Part shown: positions 10,801-22,312 of the stretch, piece after piece
Layout: each line of letters begins with the position of its first letter
Position numbering within the stretch: position 1 is the stretch's first letter
DNA from: Pseudomonas maumuensis
GTDB taxonomy: Bacteria; Pseudomonadota; Gammaproteobacteria; Pseudomonadales; Pseudomonadaceae
DNA length: 64,000 nucleotides
NCBI RefSeq assembly: GCF_019139675.1
Contig: NZ_CP077077.1
Coordinates: forward strand, 5,084,001 to 5,148,000
Reading direction: 5' to 3'
Made by a program: the position numbers and the translations under genes
Notes under the pieces: generated by a model
Database searches by the model: none
The model's input: the letters and a program-made list of their open reading frames with translations, nothing else
What the model was told of the DNA's origin: nothing

Positions 10801-12365
10801 TGACTGCCGCCCTGCCCTCGCCCGCCTTGGCGCGCTTCATCCCCAAGCGCAAGCGCCCGTCCATCTGGGTGGTGCTGCCCGTGCTGTTCCTGGTGGCCAT
10901 GAGCCTGCTGCCATTGCTGTACGTCGGGCTCAAGGCCTGGGATGCCGGCTGGCATGAAGCCCTGCGCCTGCTATGGCGTCCGTTCGTGTGGGGCTTGCTG
11001 CGCAACACCCTGCTGCTGATGGTCGGCGTCACCGCGCTGTGCCTGGTGGTGGGCGTGGCCCTGGCCTGGCTGCTGGAGCGCAGCGACCTACCGGGCCGAC
11101 GCCTGTGGGGCGTGGTGCTGTGCCTGCCATTTGCCGTGCCATCGTTCGTCAGCAGCTTCACCTGGGTGTCGCTGAGCTCGGACTTCGAAGGGCTGGGCGG
11201 GGCGATCCTGGTGATGGCGCTGTCGAAATACCCGCTGGTATTCCTGCCGGTGGCCGCCACCCTGCGCAACCTCGACACTTCGCTGGAGGAGTCGGCGCGC
11301 ACTTTGGGCTGCAGCCGCTGGGGCGTGTTCCACAAGATCACCCTGCCGCTGCTGTGGCCGTCGATGCTCGGCGGCGGGCTGCTGATCGCCCTGCACATGC
11401 TGGTGGAGTTCGGCGCCCTGTCGATCCTTGGCCTGCAGACCTTCACCACGGCGATCTACCAGCAGTTCGAGCTGGAATTCAGCAACGCCAACGCCGCGAT
11501 GCTTTCGGCGGTGCTGCTGGCGCTGTGCCTGGCGATGCTGTGGCTGGAACTGCGCGTGCGTGGCAAGGCGCGTCATGTGCGCATTGGCCAGGGTGTGGCA
11601 CGCCGCGCCCAACCCTTGCGACTGCGCGGCTGGATGCCACTGGGGCAGCTGTTCTGCCTGGCGCTGGCGGTGCTGGGCAGCGGCATTCCGCTGGCCATGC
11701 TCGGCTACTGGCTGAGCGTGGGCTCATCGGCGGCCTTCCCGGTCGCGGCCATCGGCAAAGCCCTGGGCACCTCACTGTCGGTGTCATTGGGTGGCGCCGG
11801 CTTCTGCGTGCTGCTGGCCCTGCCAATCAGCTTCCTGGTGGTGCGCTACAAGGGGCGCCTGGCGATCTGGGCCGAGCGTTTGCCGTACCTGCTGCACGCC
11901 CTGCCCGGGCTGGTGATCGCGCTGACCCTGGTGTTCTTTGCCCTGCACTATGTACCGGCGCTGTACCAGACCACGGCACTGTTGATCTTGGCCTATGCCT
12001 TGCTGTTCCTGCCGCTGGCACAGTCGCCGGTGCGCACCGCACTGAACAAGGCCTCGCCAACCCTGGAAGAGGCGGCGCGCACCTTGGGCGCCAGCAGCTT
12101 TGCAGCCTTCTGCCGGGTTACCTTGCCGATCATCTTCCCGGCAATGGCGGCGGCGTTCGCCCTGGTGTTCCTGGATGCGATGAAGGAGCTGACCGCCACC
12201 CTGCTGCTCAGCCCGACCGGGATGACCACCTTGGCCACCGAGGTGTGGGCGCATACCGCCAACGTCGAGTTCGCGGCGGCGGCGCCTTATGCGGCGTTGC
12301 TGATCGTGGTTTCGGGATTGCCGGTGTATCTGCTGACTACCAGGATGTACCTGAACAAGGCGTGA
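10800..12365 (+). CDS. Ferric-iron ABC transporter permease (FbpB type)
   Basis: 521 residues with about twelve membrane segments in two homologous halves, as in FbpB/AfuB permeases. Each half carries the binding-protein-dependent permease loop: EESARTLGCSRWGVFHKITL in the first and EEAARTLGASSFAAFCRVTL in the second, the sites that touch the ATPase. Start ATG at 10800 overlaps the fbpA stop. It carries iron released by the upstream binding protein across the inner membrane but needs an ATPase that is not encoded in this window. Confidence 0.93.
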   Translation: MTAALPSPALARFIPKRKRPSIWVVLPVLFLVAMSLLPLLYVGLKAWDAGWHEALRLLWRPFVWGLLRNTLLLMVGVTALCLVVGVALAWLLERSDLPGRRLWGVVLCLPFAVPSFVSSFTWVSLSSDFEGLGGAILVMALSKYPLVFLPVAATLRNLDTSLEESARTLGCSRWGVFHKITLPLLWPSMLGGGLLIALHMLVEFGALSILGLQTFTTAIYQQFELEFSNANAAMLSAVLLALCLAMLWLELRVRGKARHVRIGQGVARRAQPLRLRGWMPLGQLFCLALAVLGSGIPLAMLGYWLSVGSSAAFPVAAIGKALGTSLSVSLGGAGFCVLLALPISFLVVRYKGRLAIWAERLPYLLHALPGLVIALTLVFFALHYVPALYQTTALLILAYALLFLPLAQSPVRTALNKASPTLEEAARTLGASSFAAFCRVTLPIIFPAMAAAFALVFLDAMKELTATLLLSPTGMTTLATEVWAHTANVEFAAAAPYAALLIVVSGLPVYLLTTRMYLNKA

Positions 12366-12377
12366 CAGCCTCCTCTT

Positions 12378-12399
12378 GGGGGCGCGTTGCGCCCCTTTT
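12378..12399 (+). terminator. Terminator after the iron permease gene
   Basis: GGGGCGC (12379-12385), loop GTT, GCGCCCC (12389-12395), then TTTT. It begins 13 bp after the permease stop codon. Confidence 0.8.
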
Positions 12400-12410
12400 G
12401 CCGCGGTTCG

Positions 12411-12492
12411 TCGCCACGACAAGCCGGCTCCCACCCCTACCGCGTCGCTCTCAAGCCCGCACTGTAATTGTGGGAGCCGGCTTGCCGGCGAT
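12411..12492. repeat. Inverted pair of REP sequences
   Basis: AAGCCGGCTCCCAC (12421-12434) and its exact reverse complement at 12470-12483 face each other across 35 bp, each next to a TCGCC/GGCGAT flank. This is the usual twin REP layout in the convergent gap between two genes. Confidence 0.8.
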
Positions 12493-12508
12493 GAGCCCCC
12501 ACCTTTCC

Positions 12509-14443
12509 TCAGGCCCTGAACTGCCCCAGGCTGGCACGTAACTGCGCCGCCAGGTCATCCAGTACCTTGCTGCTGGCGGTGGTCTGCATTACCACCTCGG
12601 CCGAACGCTCGGCCTGGGCATGGATGGTTTCGACTCGCCCACGCACGGCTTGCGCGCCGCTGGCCTGCTGCTCGGCCGCTCGCGTGGCCAGGCCGATCGC
12701 CGCATGCACCTGCTCGACCGCAGCCTGCACCGATTGCTGGCGCCGCTCATTGTCGCGCAACACCAGCAAACCTTCACTGGCCTGGCGCCCGGCCTGGCTG
12801 ATGGTCGCCACCGCCTCCTTGGCGCCTTGCTGCAGCGCAGCGATATGCGACTGAATATCCCCGGTCGAGCTCTGCGTCTTGCTCGCCAAGGCTCGCACCT
12901 CATCGGCCACCACGGCGAAACCGCGCCCGGTCTCTCCGGCCCGCGCCGCTTCGATGGCGGCGTTGAGCGCCAACAGGTTGGTCTGTTCGGCAATGCCATG
13001 GATCACCGTCAGCACCACCTCGATCTGCTCGCTCTGCTTGGCCAGCCGCTCGATCACCTGGGAGCCGGTCTGCACTTCGCCAGCCAGGTTCTCGATCAAC
13101 CGCGCCAGCTGCGTCGAAGCACGGCTGTTTTCGTCGGTCGCCTGGCGAATATCCACCACCTGCTGCAATGCCGCCTGCATGGCATGGCTCTCGGCCTGGG
13201 CCTCGTCAGCCATGCTCGACAGGTCGCGCAGGCTGGCAGCCACTTCGTCGCGCTGCAACGCCGCGGCGGCGTCGGCCCCGGCGTTGCGCTGGGCCATGCT
13301 GTCGATCTCCACGCCAGTACGCTGCGCCACTTCGCCGGCTTCGCGGACGATGGGCTGCAGCTTGTCTACGAAGCGATTGACCGCCGAGGCCATGTCGCCG
13401 ATCTCGTCACGGCTGTCGAGCTTGACGCGCTTGGTCAGGTCGCCTTCGCCAGCGGCCAGGTCGTTCAACGCGGCGATCAGCAGGCCAAGCTTGCTGAGGA
13501 CGCGACGCCCGAGCACCACGGCCACCACCAGCAGCACACCCAGACCGACCAGCACCAGGCCGAGGCCGATGCGCCAGCGCAGCTCGGCGGCGGCATCACG
13601 CACGGTCTGCGCGGTATTGGCCTGCATCGCCGTGGCGCTGTGCTGGGCTGTCTCCAGGCGCGCACGCAAGGCCTTGCCACTGTCGGCGGCGGCGGCCACC
13701 AGGCTGTCTCCGACCAGTTGCTCGCCACTGGCGATCAAGGCCGCGAAGCGCTGATCCAGGGCCTTCAGTTCCTGGTCGATGCCCGCGGTGGACACGCCCA
13801 TCAGCACCTTGCCGATCTCTGCGCCATTGGGGTTGATCGATGCTTCGACGAAGTACACCGACGGATCCTTGCGTGCGGCATCCAGCACCTTGTCCAGCGC
13901 CCGCTCACCCTGGCCCTTTTCCATCAATGCCTGGTTGATCGGGTTCTGCCGGTTGAGGTAGCGAGTCAGGTGCTGGCCCTGGGCATCGTCGTAGATCACG
14001 AACAACACGTTGGGATTGCGCTGGGCACGGCGAGCGAAGTCCGAGAGCATCGGCACGTCGTTGTCCCAGATCGCCCGTGGCGCGACCGAGGCCAACAGAT
14101 CGGCCATTTCATGGGCCGAGTCCCTGAGATTTTCCTCCAGCGTTGCGCGCAACTGCTGCTGCTCATCCTGCAGACGACTGGACAGGCCCGCACTCAAACG
14201 TTGACGCGTACTGACGGAAAGGCTGTCGAGCCCAGCCCGGACATCCTCCCCGGCCTGCTCCAGTTCGGCAGCCAGTTTCTGGCTGTCATTGCCCAGGCGC
14301 GCCCCCAAATCGGCCTCCAGGGCGGTGACCGTGCTCCGCGTCAGTGCAACGGCAACCAGCACCTGCACCAGAAGAGCGATACCAAGCGCAACAAACACAG
14401 GCCGCAAGAGGCGGCTTCGTAACAGTGAAAGGATGGCAGACAC
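12509..14443 (-). CDS. Methyl-accepting chemotaxis protein
   Basis: 644 residues. TM1 is at about 16-35, a periplasmic region at 36-289, TM2 at 290-312, then HAMP and a coiled-coil signalling domain with the conserved hairpin tip ([19 protein letters not shown]) that binds CheA and CheW. The periplasmic part begins and ends with long helices and contains a PAS/Cache-like core (about 120-220, [14 protein letters not shown] and KVLMGVST); the ligand cannot be read from sequence. It ends [10 protein letters not shown] and lacks the C-terminal pentapeptide that tethers CheR in some receptors. A FliA-like promoter lies upstream. Confidence 0.95.
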   Translation of the reverse strand: MSAILSLLRSRLLRPVFVALGIALLVQVLVAVALTRSTVTALEADLGARLGNDSQKLAAELEQAGEDVRAGLDSLSVSTRQRLSAGLSSRLQDEQQQLRATLEENLRDSAHEMADLLASVAPRAIWDNDVPMLSDFARRAQRNPNVLFVIYDDAQGQHLTRYLNRQNPINQALMEKGQGERALDKVLDAARKDPSVYFVEASINPNGAEIGKVLMGVSTAGIDQELKALDQRFAALIASGEQLVGDSLVAAAADSGKALRARLETAQHSATAMQANTAQTVRDAAAELRWRIGLGLVLVGLGVLLVVAVVLGRRVLSKLGLLIAALNDLAAGEGDLTKRVKLDSRDEIGDMASAVNRFVDKLQPIVREAGEVAQRTGVEIDSMAQRNAGADAAAALQRDEVAASLRDLSSMADEAQAESHAMQAALQQVVDIRQATDENSRASTQLARLIENLAGEVQTGSQVIERLAKQSEQIEVVLTVIHGIAEQTNLLALNAAIEAARAGETGRGFAVVADEVRALASKTQSSTGDIQSHIAALQQGAKEAVATISQAGRQASEGLLVLRDNERRQQSVQAAVEQVHAAIGLATRAAEQQASGAQAVRGRVETIHAQAERSAEVVMQTTASSKVLDDLAAQLRASLGQFRA

Positions 14444-14475
14444 GTTGTAACCCTCGTGTTTCTGGCGCCATTACT

Positions 14476-14501
14476 TTGATGGCATCTACAGAAGCTTCTT
14501 A
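14476..14501 (-). promoter_or_regulatory. Possible FliA (sigma-28) promoter of the chemoreceptor gene
   Basis: On the minus strand TAAG (14501-14498), 14 bp, then GCCATCAA (14483-14476). The flagellar sigma factor consensus is TAAA-N15-GCCGATAA, so two bases of the -10 differ and the spacer is one short. It lies 33 bp upstream of the start codon. Co-regulation of chemoreceptors with flagella is common in Pseudomonas. Confidence 0.4.
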
Positions 14502-14629
14502 CAGCAAGGGTTGTGCCTGAGACAGCAGGTATAAATGCCAAAGATATGAGGCAATTATCCATGGCAGCGAAATTGCCTGCGCCGATGCCACGCGTGGGGC
14601 AAGCCCGCCGCTACTTCGTACCCCATATG

Positions 14630-14663
14630 AAAACGCCGCGCCTCCTTGCGGGGGCGCGGCGTT
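14630..14663 (-). terminator. Terminator after purA
   Basis: AACGCCGCGCC (14632-14642) and GGCGCGGCGTT (14653-14663) form an 11-bp stem; in the minus direction it is followed by TTTT. It lies 23 bp past the purA stop codon. Confidence 0.85.
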
Positions 14664-14685
14664 CAGTCAGCTAGCGAGTAGCTGA

Positions 14686-15993
<1,308 letters not shown>

Positions 15994-16033
15994 TCACGCA
16001 AACTTGGTGCCGGCCCATTGCCGGCGAAGAATC

Positions 16034-17221
16034 TCAATGGGTCAGCGGCAGAACCTGCCAGCGCCCGTCTTGCTGAATCAATTGCCGATCACAATCCGCC
16101 TCGAGGGCAGCACTCAGCGGCTGGCCAGGCAAAGCCTGGACCACTCGCTGGCCCTCGTTGCGCAACTGGCAGACCATCTGCCAGAGGGCCGCATCGCTGC
16201 TGTCGGGCATCCAGATGCCGCCAGCAGGCAATACGACCTCCGCTCGCCCCAGTGTGACCAGGGTCTTCAAATCCGTGGAGAATCCGGTGGCCGGGCGTGC
16301 CCGGCCAAAATCGGCGCCGATGTCGTCATAGCGGCCGCCCTGGGCGATCGATTGACCTTCGCCAGGCACGAACACGGCGAACACCACGCCGGTGTGATAG
16401 TGGTAGCCGCGCAGTTCGCCGAGGTCGAAGTACAGCGGCAGGTCCGGGTAGCGCGAAGCCAAGCGATCGGCGATCGCCAACAGGTCGTCCAGCGCCGCCA
16501 GCACGCTGGCCGGGGCGCGGCCCAGGCGCACACGGGCCTCGGCCAGCACTTCACGACCACCGCACAGCTCGCACAGGGCGCGCAACATGTTGCCCAGGTC
16601 CTTCGGCAGGTCTGCGGTCAGCGCCTGCACTTCATCGACGGCCTTGCGCTGCAGGGCATCGAACAGCTGCTGCTCGACCGCGCCGGACAGGTTGGCGGCA
16701 CGGGCCAGGCCGCGGTAGATACCGACATGGCCAAGGTCCATGTGCACATCGGCGACATCGGTCAGCTGCAGCGTGGCGAGCATCAGGCTGATGACTTCGA
16801 CATCGCTGGTAGGGCTGGCGTCGCCGTACAGCTCGGCGCCCAGCTGGATCGGGCTGCGCGAGGTCGACAGGGCACGCGGCTGCGCATGCAACACGCTGCC
16901 GGCATAGCACAGGCGGCTCGGGCCTTCACGGCGCAGGGTGTGGGCGTCGATGCGCGCCACCTGCGGCGTAAAGTCGGCACGGAAGCCCATCAGGCGGCCG
17001 GACTGCGGGTCGACGACCTTGAAGGTACGCTGGTCCAGGTCCTGGCCGGCGCCGGTGAGCAGCGACTCCAGGTACTCGATATGCGGGGTGACGACCAGTT
17101 CGTAACCCCAACTCTGGAACAGGTCCAACACCTGACGACGCGCGATCTCGATGCGCGCCGCCTCAGGTGGCAGTACTTCCTCGATGCCATCTGGCAGTAG
17201 CCAGCGGTCTACCGTTGCCAT
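16034..17221 (-). CDS. hisZ: ATP phosphoribosyltransferase regulatory subunit HisZ
   Basis: 395 residues from ATG 17221 ([20 protein letters not shown]). HisZ is a histidyl-tRNA-synthetase-like protein without aminoacylation activity that binds short-form HisG and makes the first histidine-pathway enzyme active and feedback-sensitive. Class II synthetase-like segments are visible ([19 protein letters not shown] as motif 2; [13 protein letters not shown] near the C-terminus). hisG is not here. In Pseudomonas hisZ sits between the hfl genes and purA, as it does here. Confidence 0.95.
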   Translation of the reverse strand: MATVDRWLLPDGIEEVLPPEAARIEIARRQVLDLFQSWGYELVVTPHIEYLESLLTGAGQDLDQRTFKVVDPQSGRLMGFRADFTPQVARIDAHTLRREGPSRLCYAGSVLHAQPRALSTSRSPIQLGAELYGDASPTSDVEVISLMLATLQLTDVADVHMDLGHVGIYRGLARAANLSGAVEQQLFDALQRKAVDEVQALTADLPKDLGNMLRALCELCGGREVLAEARVRLGRAPASVLAALDDLLAIADRLASRYPDLPLYFDLGELRGYHYHTGVVFAVFVPGEGQSIAQGGRYDDIGADFGRARPATGFSTDLKTLVTLGRAEVVLPAGGIWMPDSSDAALWQMVCQLRNEGQRVVQALPGQPLSAALEADCDRQLIQQDGRWQVLPLTH

Positions 17222-17403
17222 TACGCCATTTCCCCTCTGGTCCGGGCGGCCTGCCAGCTGGCGAGCCGTGAGTAAAGCAGGCATTGACGCACAACAGCGG
17301 GCAGCACCGATCCCAGCGCAACCACCGTAGCCAATACCCTCGAATTGCCTTGCGACCTGACCAAACCGTCAACTGGCCGTTTGCCAATCAACCTTGCAGA
17401 CGC

Positions 17404-17427
17404 AAAAAAGCCGGGAATTTCCCGGCT
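17404..17427 (-). terminator. Terminator between hflC and hisZ
   Basis: GCCGGG (17410-17415) and CCCGGC (17421-17426) with an AATTT loop; in the minus direction it is followed by a T6 tract (17409-17404). A second, longer imperfect hairpin (17462-17492, CCCCGCC/GGCGGGG arms) precedes it. The 293-bp gap between hflC and hisZ holds no convincing gene. Confidence 0.8.
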
Positions 17428-17514
17428 GACTCATCATACACCCCTTTTCATTCAGGATGCACCCCGCCAGGCATTTTAGCTGCCCGGCGGGGCGAATCCC
17501 TCATGAGAGCACGA

Positions 17515-18384
17515 TCAGGGCTTGCTCTTGTCCAGGAAGCGGAAGAACTCGTTCTTCGAATCCAGGACCAGCACATCGCTCTTGCTGGAGAAGCTTTCGC
17601 GGTAAGCCTTGAGGCTACGGTAAAACGCGTAGAAATCGGCGTCCTGCGTGTAGGCCTTGGCATAGATGGCAGCTGCCTGGGCATCGCCATCACCGCGGGT
17701 CTCTTCCGCTTCGCGGTACGCTTCGGCCAGCAGCACGCGGCGCTGACGGTCGGCGTCGGCACGAATACCTTCGGCCAGCTCGTTACCCTTGGCACGGTGT
17801 TCGCGGGCTTCACGCTCGCGCTCGGTGCTCATGCGGTCGAACACACTGCGGTTGACTTCCTTGGGCAGGTCGATGGCCTTGACGCGAACGTCGACCACTT
17901 CGATACCCAACTCCTTGCTGGCCATGCGGTTCAGCGAAGCGGTGATATCCGCCATCAGCGCATCACGCTCACCGGAAACCACTTCGTGCAGGGTGCGTTT
18001 ACCAAACTGGTCACGCAGGCCGCTCTCCAGACGACGCGACAGGCGCTCGTCGGCGATCTGCTTCATACCCGAAGTTGCGGTATAGAAGCGCTCGGCGTCC
18101 TTGACCCGCCATTTGGCGTAGGCATCGACCATCACCGCTTTCTTCTCCAGCGTCAGGAAACGCTGGGTCGGTGCGTCGAGGGTCATCAGGCGGGCGTCGA
18201 ACTTGCGCACCTGGTTCACGTACGGCACCTTCACGTGCAGGCCAGGCTGGACATCGGCCTTGACCACGCGGCCGAACTGCAGCAGTACCGCGCGTTCAGT
18301 CTGCGAAACGATGTAGAAGCAGTTCCAGGCGGCGATCGCCAGCACCACGGCGCCGATCAGGGCGAACAGTGACTTATTGCTCAT
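17515..18384 (-). CDS. hflC: FtsH protease modulator HflC
   Basis: 289 residues, SPFH/band-7 family. One N-terminal membrane anchor (ALIGAVVLAIAAWNCFYIV, about 7-25) is followed by the periplasmic band-7 domain (SQTERAVLLQFGRVV). HflC pairs with HflK around FtsH and limits its access to membrane substrates. The ATG overlaps the hflK stop codon by one base (TGATG), so the pair is coupled. Confidence 0.97.
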   Translation of the reverse strand: MSNKSLFALIGAVVLAIAAWNCFYIVSQTERAVLLQFGRVVKADVQPGLHVKVPYVNQVRKFDARLMTLDAPTQRFLTLEKKAVMVDAYAKWRVKDAERFYTATSGMKQIADERLSRRLESGLRDQFGKRTLHEVVSGERDALMADITASLNRMASKELGIEVVDVRVKAIDLPKEVNRSVFDRMSTEREREAREHRAKGNELAEGIRADADRQRRVLLAEAYREAEETRGDGDAQAAAIYAKAYTQDADFYAFYRSLKAYRESFSSKSDVLVLDSKNEFFRFLDKSKP

Positions 18385-19568
18385 CAGCGGCTCTCCCTGG
18401 AACGCAGCGGCGGTTGTGGTTGCAGGTCCTGCGCGGCACGCGCGGCGGCGTCATTGACCGACGGCGATACGCTGCTGGCCGGCGCTGCACTGTTGCCGCG
18501 ACTGCCTTCGACCATCTTGTCCAGCGGCAGGTAGAGCAGGTTGTTCTGCCCGTCCTTGGCCGTGACCAGGACCTTGCTGGAGTTGCTGTAGACCTCCTGC
18601 ATGGTGTCCAGGTACAGACGCTGGCGCGTGACCTCCGGCGCCTTGCGGTACTCGGCGACCAGCTTGGTGAAGCGATCGGCCTCACCCTTGGCGCGGGCGA
18701 TGACTTCATCGCGGTAGCCGTTGGCGTCCTCGATGATGCGCTGCGCCTGGCCACGGGCCTCCGGCACCACGCCGTTGGCGTAGGACTCGGCCTGGTTGCG
18801 CGCACGCTGCTCGTCCTCACGGGCACGGATCACGTCGTCGAAGGCTTCCTGCACTTCACGCGGGGCTGCCGCGCTCTGTACGTTGACCTGGGTGACGGTG
18901 ATACCGGTACGGTAGGTGTCGAGGAAACGCTGCAGACGCTCGCGGATGTCCACGGCCATCTGCTCGCGGCCTTCGGTCAGCACCTGGTCCATCGAGGTGG
19001 AACCCACCACGTGGCGCAGGGCGCTGTCGGTCGCATGCTGCAGGCTGACTTCCGGCTGGTCGACGTTGAGCACGAAGTCCTGCAGGTTGCTGATGCGGTA
19101 CTGCACGGTCAATGGCACTTCGACGATGTTCTCGTCTTCGGTGAGCATCTGCCCCTGCTTGGTGTAGGCCCGCTCGCGGGTCACGTTTTCCATGTACTTG
19201 CGGTCGATCGGCGGGAAGTAGATATTCAGGCCGGGACCGACGGTCTCGTAGTACTTGCCGAAGCGCAGCACCACGGCCTGCTCCTGCTCGTCCACGACAT
19301 AGACGGCGTTGTACAGCCAGATTGCCGCCAGAGCCGCCAGGCCGATGCCCAGCAGGCCGTAGCCGCCACCCTTGCCGATATTGCGGTCACCGCCGCCGCC
19401 GCGTTTCTTGCCACTGCCGAACATGCCGTTCAGGCTGTCCTGCAGCTTGCGGAAGGCCTCGTCCAGATCCGGTGGACCTTTCTTGTCGCCACCACCGCCG
19501 CCGCCATTACGGCGACCGCCCCAGGGATCCTGATTGTTCGAGTTGCCACCCGGCTCGTTCCAAGCCAT
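18384..19568 (-). CDS. hflK: FtsH protease modulator HflK
   Basis: 394 residues from ATG 19568 (MAWNEPGGNSNNQDPWGG), chosen for the GGAGA before it and the typical Gly/Asn-rich start. The cytoplasmic N-terminal segment is extremely glycine-rich (residues 15-80), followed by a membrane span (YGLLGIGLAALAAIWLYNAV) and a band-7 domain (VDEQEQAVVLRFGKY). Partner of HflC in the FtsH-HflKC complex. Confidence 0.97.
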   Translation of the reverse strand: MAWNEPGGNSNNQDPWGGRRNGGGGGGDKKGPPDLDEAFRKLQDSLNGMFGSGKKRGGGGDRNIGKGGGYGLLGIGLAALAAIWLYNAVYVVDEQEQAVVLRFGKYYETVGPGLNIYFPPIDRKYMENVTRERAYTKQGQMLTEDENIVEVPLTVQYRISNLQDFVLNVDQPEVSLQHATDSALRHVVGSTSMDQVLTEGREQMAVDIRERLQRFLDTYRTGITVTQVNVQSAAAPREVQEAFDDVIRAREDEQRARNQAESYANGVVPEARGQAQRIIEDANGYRDEVIARAKGEADRFTKLVAEYRKAPEVTRQRLYLDTMQEVYSNSSKVLVTAKDGQNNLLYLPLDKMVEGSRGNSAAPASSVSPSVNDAAARAAQDLQPQPPLRSRESR

Positions 19569-19664
19569 AGCGCTCTCCATCTGATAAAGCAAAGACGCGC
19601 CCACGGCGCGCCGTCCAATGCTACAGAATGCCTGTCACGGCTGCCCGGCGACCTCGACGGGCAT

Positions 19665-20966
19665 TTATTGCAAAGTGTGTTGCTCGACAAACACTTGCGG
19701 CTCCATGCCTTCGCGGCTGACCAGGCGATTCAGCTCGACCCTGGGCAGTCGCACGCTCAGCAGGCTGCGCCCTTCTTCATCATGCTCTTCACTCTGCACG
19801 GCGCCCAGGGCAAAGAATTGCGCGCGCAGGCGGGCAAACCGTTGCTCCAGGCACAGGGTTCCGACATACAGATCGTCCCCCAGCAACTCGGCAATCGCCT
19901 GGCCAACCAGCTCCAGGCCTCGTCCATCGCGTGCCGATACCCAGACCCGCTGCGGCTTGCCGTCGGCATCGCGCTGGATCTGCGGCTCGACATCTTCGAG
20001 CAGGTCGAGTTTGTTATAGACCTCGAGGATCGGCAAGCTCTCGGCACCGATCTCGCCCAGCACCGCCAGTACCTGTTCGATCTGCTCCATGCGCTCGGGC
20101 TCATGGGCATCGATCACGTGCAGCAGCAGGTCGGAGTTGCTCGACTCTTCGAGCGTAGCCCGAAATGCCTCGACCAGCTTGTGCGGCAGGTGGCGGATGA
20201 AACCTACGGTGTCGGCCAGCACGATCGGCCCCAGGTCGGCCAGCTCGAGCCGGCGCAAGGTCGGGTCGAGGGTGGCGAACAGCTGGTCCGCGGCATACAC
20301 ATCGGATTGCGTGAGTGCGTTGAACAGGGTCGATTTACCGGCGTTGGTATAACCCACCAGCGACACCGAAGGAATGTCGGCGCGCTTGCGCCCACGACGG
20401 GCCTGCTCGCGCTGGCTGCGCACCTTCTCCAGGCGTGCCTTGATCTGGCGCAGGCGTACCCGCAGCAGGCGGCGGTCGGTTTCGAGCTGGGTTTCACCCG
20501 GGCCACGCAGGCCGATACCACCTTTCTGTCGCTCAAGGTGGGTCCAACCGCGTACCAGTCGCGTGCTCATGTGCTCGAGCTGGGCCAGTTCGACCTGCAG
20601 CTTGCCTTCGTGAGTACGCGCCCGCTGGGCGAAGATGTCGAGAATCAGCCCGGTACGGTCCAGCACGCGACACTCGAAGACGCGCTCGAGGTTGCGTTCC
20701 TGGCTGGGCGTGAGGGTGTGATTGAAAATCACAAGGTCGGCTTCGGCCGAATGGACCAGGTCGCGCAACTCCTCGACCTTGCCACTGCCGATCAGAAACT
20801 TGGCGGTGGGCTGATGCCGCGCCACTGTCACCAGCGAAACGATATCGGCTCCGGCCGACAGCGCCAGCTCCTGAAACTCCTGCGGGTCTTCGCGCGCCTC
20901 AGGGTTCTGACCTTCCAAGTGAACGAGCAACGCTCGCTCACCACCACCGTGGCGCTCAAAGAACAA
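19665..20966 (-). CDS. hflX: Ribosome-associated GTPase HflX
   Basis: 433 residues. HflX binds the 50S subunit and splits stalled ribosomes. The N-terminal HflX domain (about 1-180, ending GGIGLRGPGETQLETDRR) precedes the G domain: G1 VGYTNAGKST, G3 DTVGFIRHLP, G4 YNKLDL. The start codon is TTG at 20966 (TTG TTC TTT GAG), set by AGGAG six bases upstream; no ATG gives the usual MFFERHGGGER start. It lies 18 bp after hfq. Confidence 0.96.
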   Translation of the reverse strand: MFFERHGGGERALLVHLEGQNPEAREDPQEFQELALSAGADIVSLVTVARHQPTAKFLIGSGKVEELRDLVHSAEADLVIFNHTLTPSQERNLERVFECRVLDRTGLILDIFAQRARTHEGKLQVELAQLEHMSTRLVRGWTHLERQKGGIGLRGPGETQLETDRRLLRVRLRQIKARLEKVRSQREQARRGRKRADIPSVSLVGYTNAGKSTLFNALTQSDVYAADQLFATLDPTLRRLELADLGPIVLADTVGFIRHLPHKLVEAFRATLEESSNSDLLLHVIDAHEPERMEQIEQVLAVLGEIGAESLPILEVYNKLDLLEDVEPQIQRDADGKPQRVWVSARDGRGLELVGQAIAELLGDDLYVGTLCLEQRFARLRAQFFALGAVQSEEHDEEGRSLLSVRLPRVELNRLVSREGMEPQVFVEQHTLQ

Positions 20967-20984
20967 TGCAGGCTCCTACTTTTT

Positions 20985-21245
20985 TCAAGCGTTGCCTGGC
21001 TCGCTGTCGCCGTGCTCACCATCGGTCGGGCTTGGCAGACGAACCGGGCGTGCGGGGACGACGGTCGAAATGGCGTGCTTGTAGACCATCTGGCTGACGG
21101 TGTTTTTCAGCAGCACGACGAACTGGTCGAAGGATTCGATCTGGCCCTGCAGCTTGATCCCGTTGACCAGATAGATCGAAACCGGGACTTTTTCTTTTCT
21201 CAAGGTGTTCAAGTAAGGGTCTTGTAGCGAATGCCCTTTTGACAT
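20985..21245 (-). CDS. hfq: RNA chaperone Hfq
   Basis: 86 residues from ATG 21245 ([13 protein letters not shown]). The Sm1 ([19 protein letters not shown]) and Sm2 ([10 protein letters not shown]) motifs form the hexamer that anneals small RNAs to mRNAs; in Pseudomonas Hfq also works with Crc on A-rich target mRNAs. The tail is short ([14 protein letters not shown]). The 94-bp gap after it to miaA's stop... lies upstream on the minus strand and is AT-rich enough to hold a promoter. Confidence 0.98.
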   Translation of the reverse strand: MSKGHSLQDPYLNTLRKEKVPVSIYLVNGIKLQGQIESFDQFVVLLKNTVSQMVYKHAISTVVPARPVRLPSPTDGEHGDSEPGNA

Positions 21246-21339
21246 ATGCCGCACTCCTGTAAGGATCAATAATAGAAAATCAAGAAAATCGATAAATTAT
21301 GCCGCCCCTTCGCAAGAATAGACGGCAACTGGCAGGGAC

Positions 21340-22311
21340 TCAGCTCAATATGGAGACGGTCCCCAGGTATTTCAAGGTGCGGGACAGATTGTCGCAGGCC
21401 AGGCTATCCAGCCAGTGGACGTCGGACCAGCCGCGCAACCAGGTGAATTGCCGCTTGGCCAGCTGACGCGTGGCAATGATACCGCGTTCACGCATCTCAT
21501 TCTCAGTCAGCTTGCCGTCGAGGTAGTCCCAGACCTGCCGATACCCCACTGCCCTTATAGACGGCAGCTCGGTGTGCAAGTCACTTCTGGCCCGCAGCGT
21601 TCGGACCTCGTCGACAAAGCCCTGTTCCAGCATCTGTGAAAATCGTAACGCAATTCGCTGATGCAAAATGTGACGATCTGTAGGCGCTATCGCCAGGCTG
21701 GCGACAGTATAGGGCAAATGCTCGCCCGCGCCTGCGTCTGCGCCGCTACTTTGCGCGTATTGACGCTGACGGTGGGCGGTCATGCTCTCGCCGCTCACTT
21801 TGTACACTTCAAGCGCACGGATCAGCCGCTGCGGGTCATTCGGATGAATACGCGCCGCCGACTCCGGATCGACTTCGGCCAGTTGCCGGTGCAATTCGGC
21901 CAGGCCGAGGGCCTGCGCCTGTGCCTCGAGCTCGGCGCGCACCGTGGCATCGGCTGGTGGCATGTCCGCCAGGCCATCGACCAGTGCCTTGTAGTAGAGC
22001 ATGGTGCCGCCGACCAGCAGCGGGATCTTGCCGCGCGCGGTGATCTCGGCCATGGCTTGGAGAGCATCGGTGCAGAAACGTTTGGCCGAGTAGCTTTCGG
22101 CGGGGTCGAGAATGTCGATCAGGCGGTGCGGATGTGCGGCCAGCACTTCCTTGGAGGGTTTGGCGGTACCGATGTCCATGTCGCGATAGACCAGCGCCGA
22201 GTCGACACTGATCAGCTCGCAGGGCAGCTTGCTGGTCAGCTCGATCGCCAGGTCGGTCTTGCCGGCCGCGGTCGGGCCCATGAGGAAAATCGCCGGAGGT
22301 CTGTCACTCAT
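21340..22311 (-). CDS. miaA: tRNA dimethylallyltransferase
   Basis: 323 residues from ATG 22311 ([19 protein letters not shown]). MiaA transfers a dimethylallyl group to the N6 of A37 in tRNAs reading UNN codons. The P-loop GPTAAGKT, the [16 protein letters not shown] segment and the C-terminal [14 protein letters not shown] are all present. The start is one base past the mutL stop codon, and hfq follows, the usual order. Confidence 0.97.
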   Translation of the reverse strand: MSDRPPAIFLMGPTAAGKTDLAIELTSKLPCELISVDSALVYRDMDIGTAKPSKEVLAAHPHRLIDILDPAESYSAKRFCTDALQAMAEITARGKIPLLVGGTMLYYKALVDGLADMPPADATVRAELEAQAQALGLAELHRQLAEVDPESAARIHPNDPQRLIRALEVYKVSGESMTAHRQRQYAQSSGADAGAGEHLPYTVASLAIAPTDRHILHQRIALRFSQMLEQGFVDEVRTLRARSDLHTELPSIRAVGYRQVWDYLDGKLTENEMRERGIIATRQLAKRQFTWLRGWSDVHWLDSLACDNLSRTLKYLGTVSILS

Positions 22312-22312
22312 G

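Noticed and set aside
17163..17514. Small gene expected between hflC and hisZ (DUF2065 in some Pseudomonas)
   Set aside because: No frame here gives the expected short two-helix protein; the gap holds a terminator and a second hairpin only.
18369..21227. Very long open frame (about 950 codons) antisense to hflK and hflX
   Set aside because: It lies opposite confidently identified genes, has His/Gln/Leu-rich low-complexity composition typical of the antisense of GC-rich codons, and matches no family.
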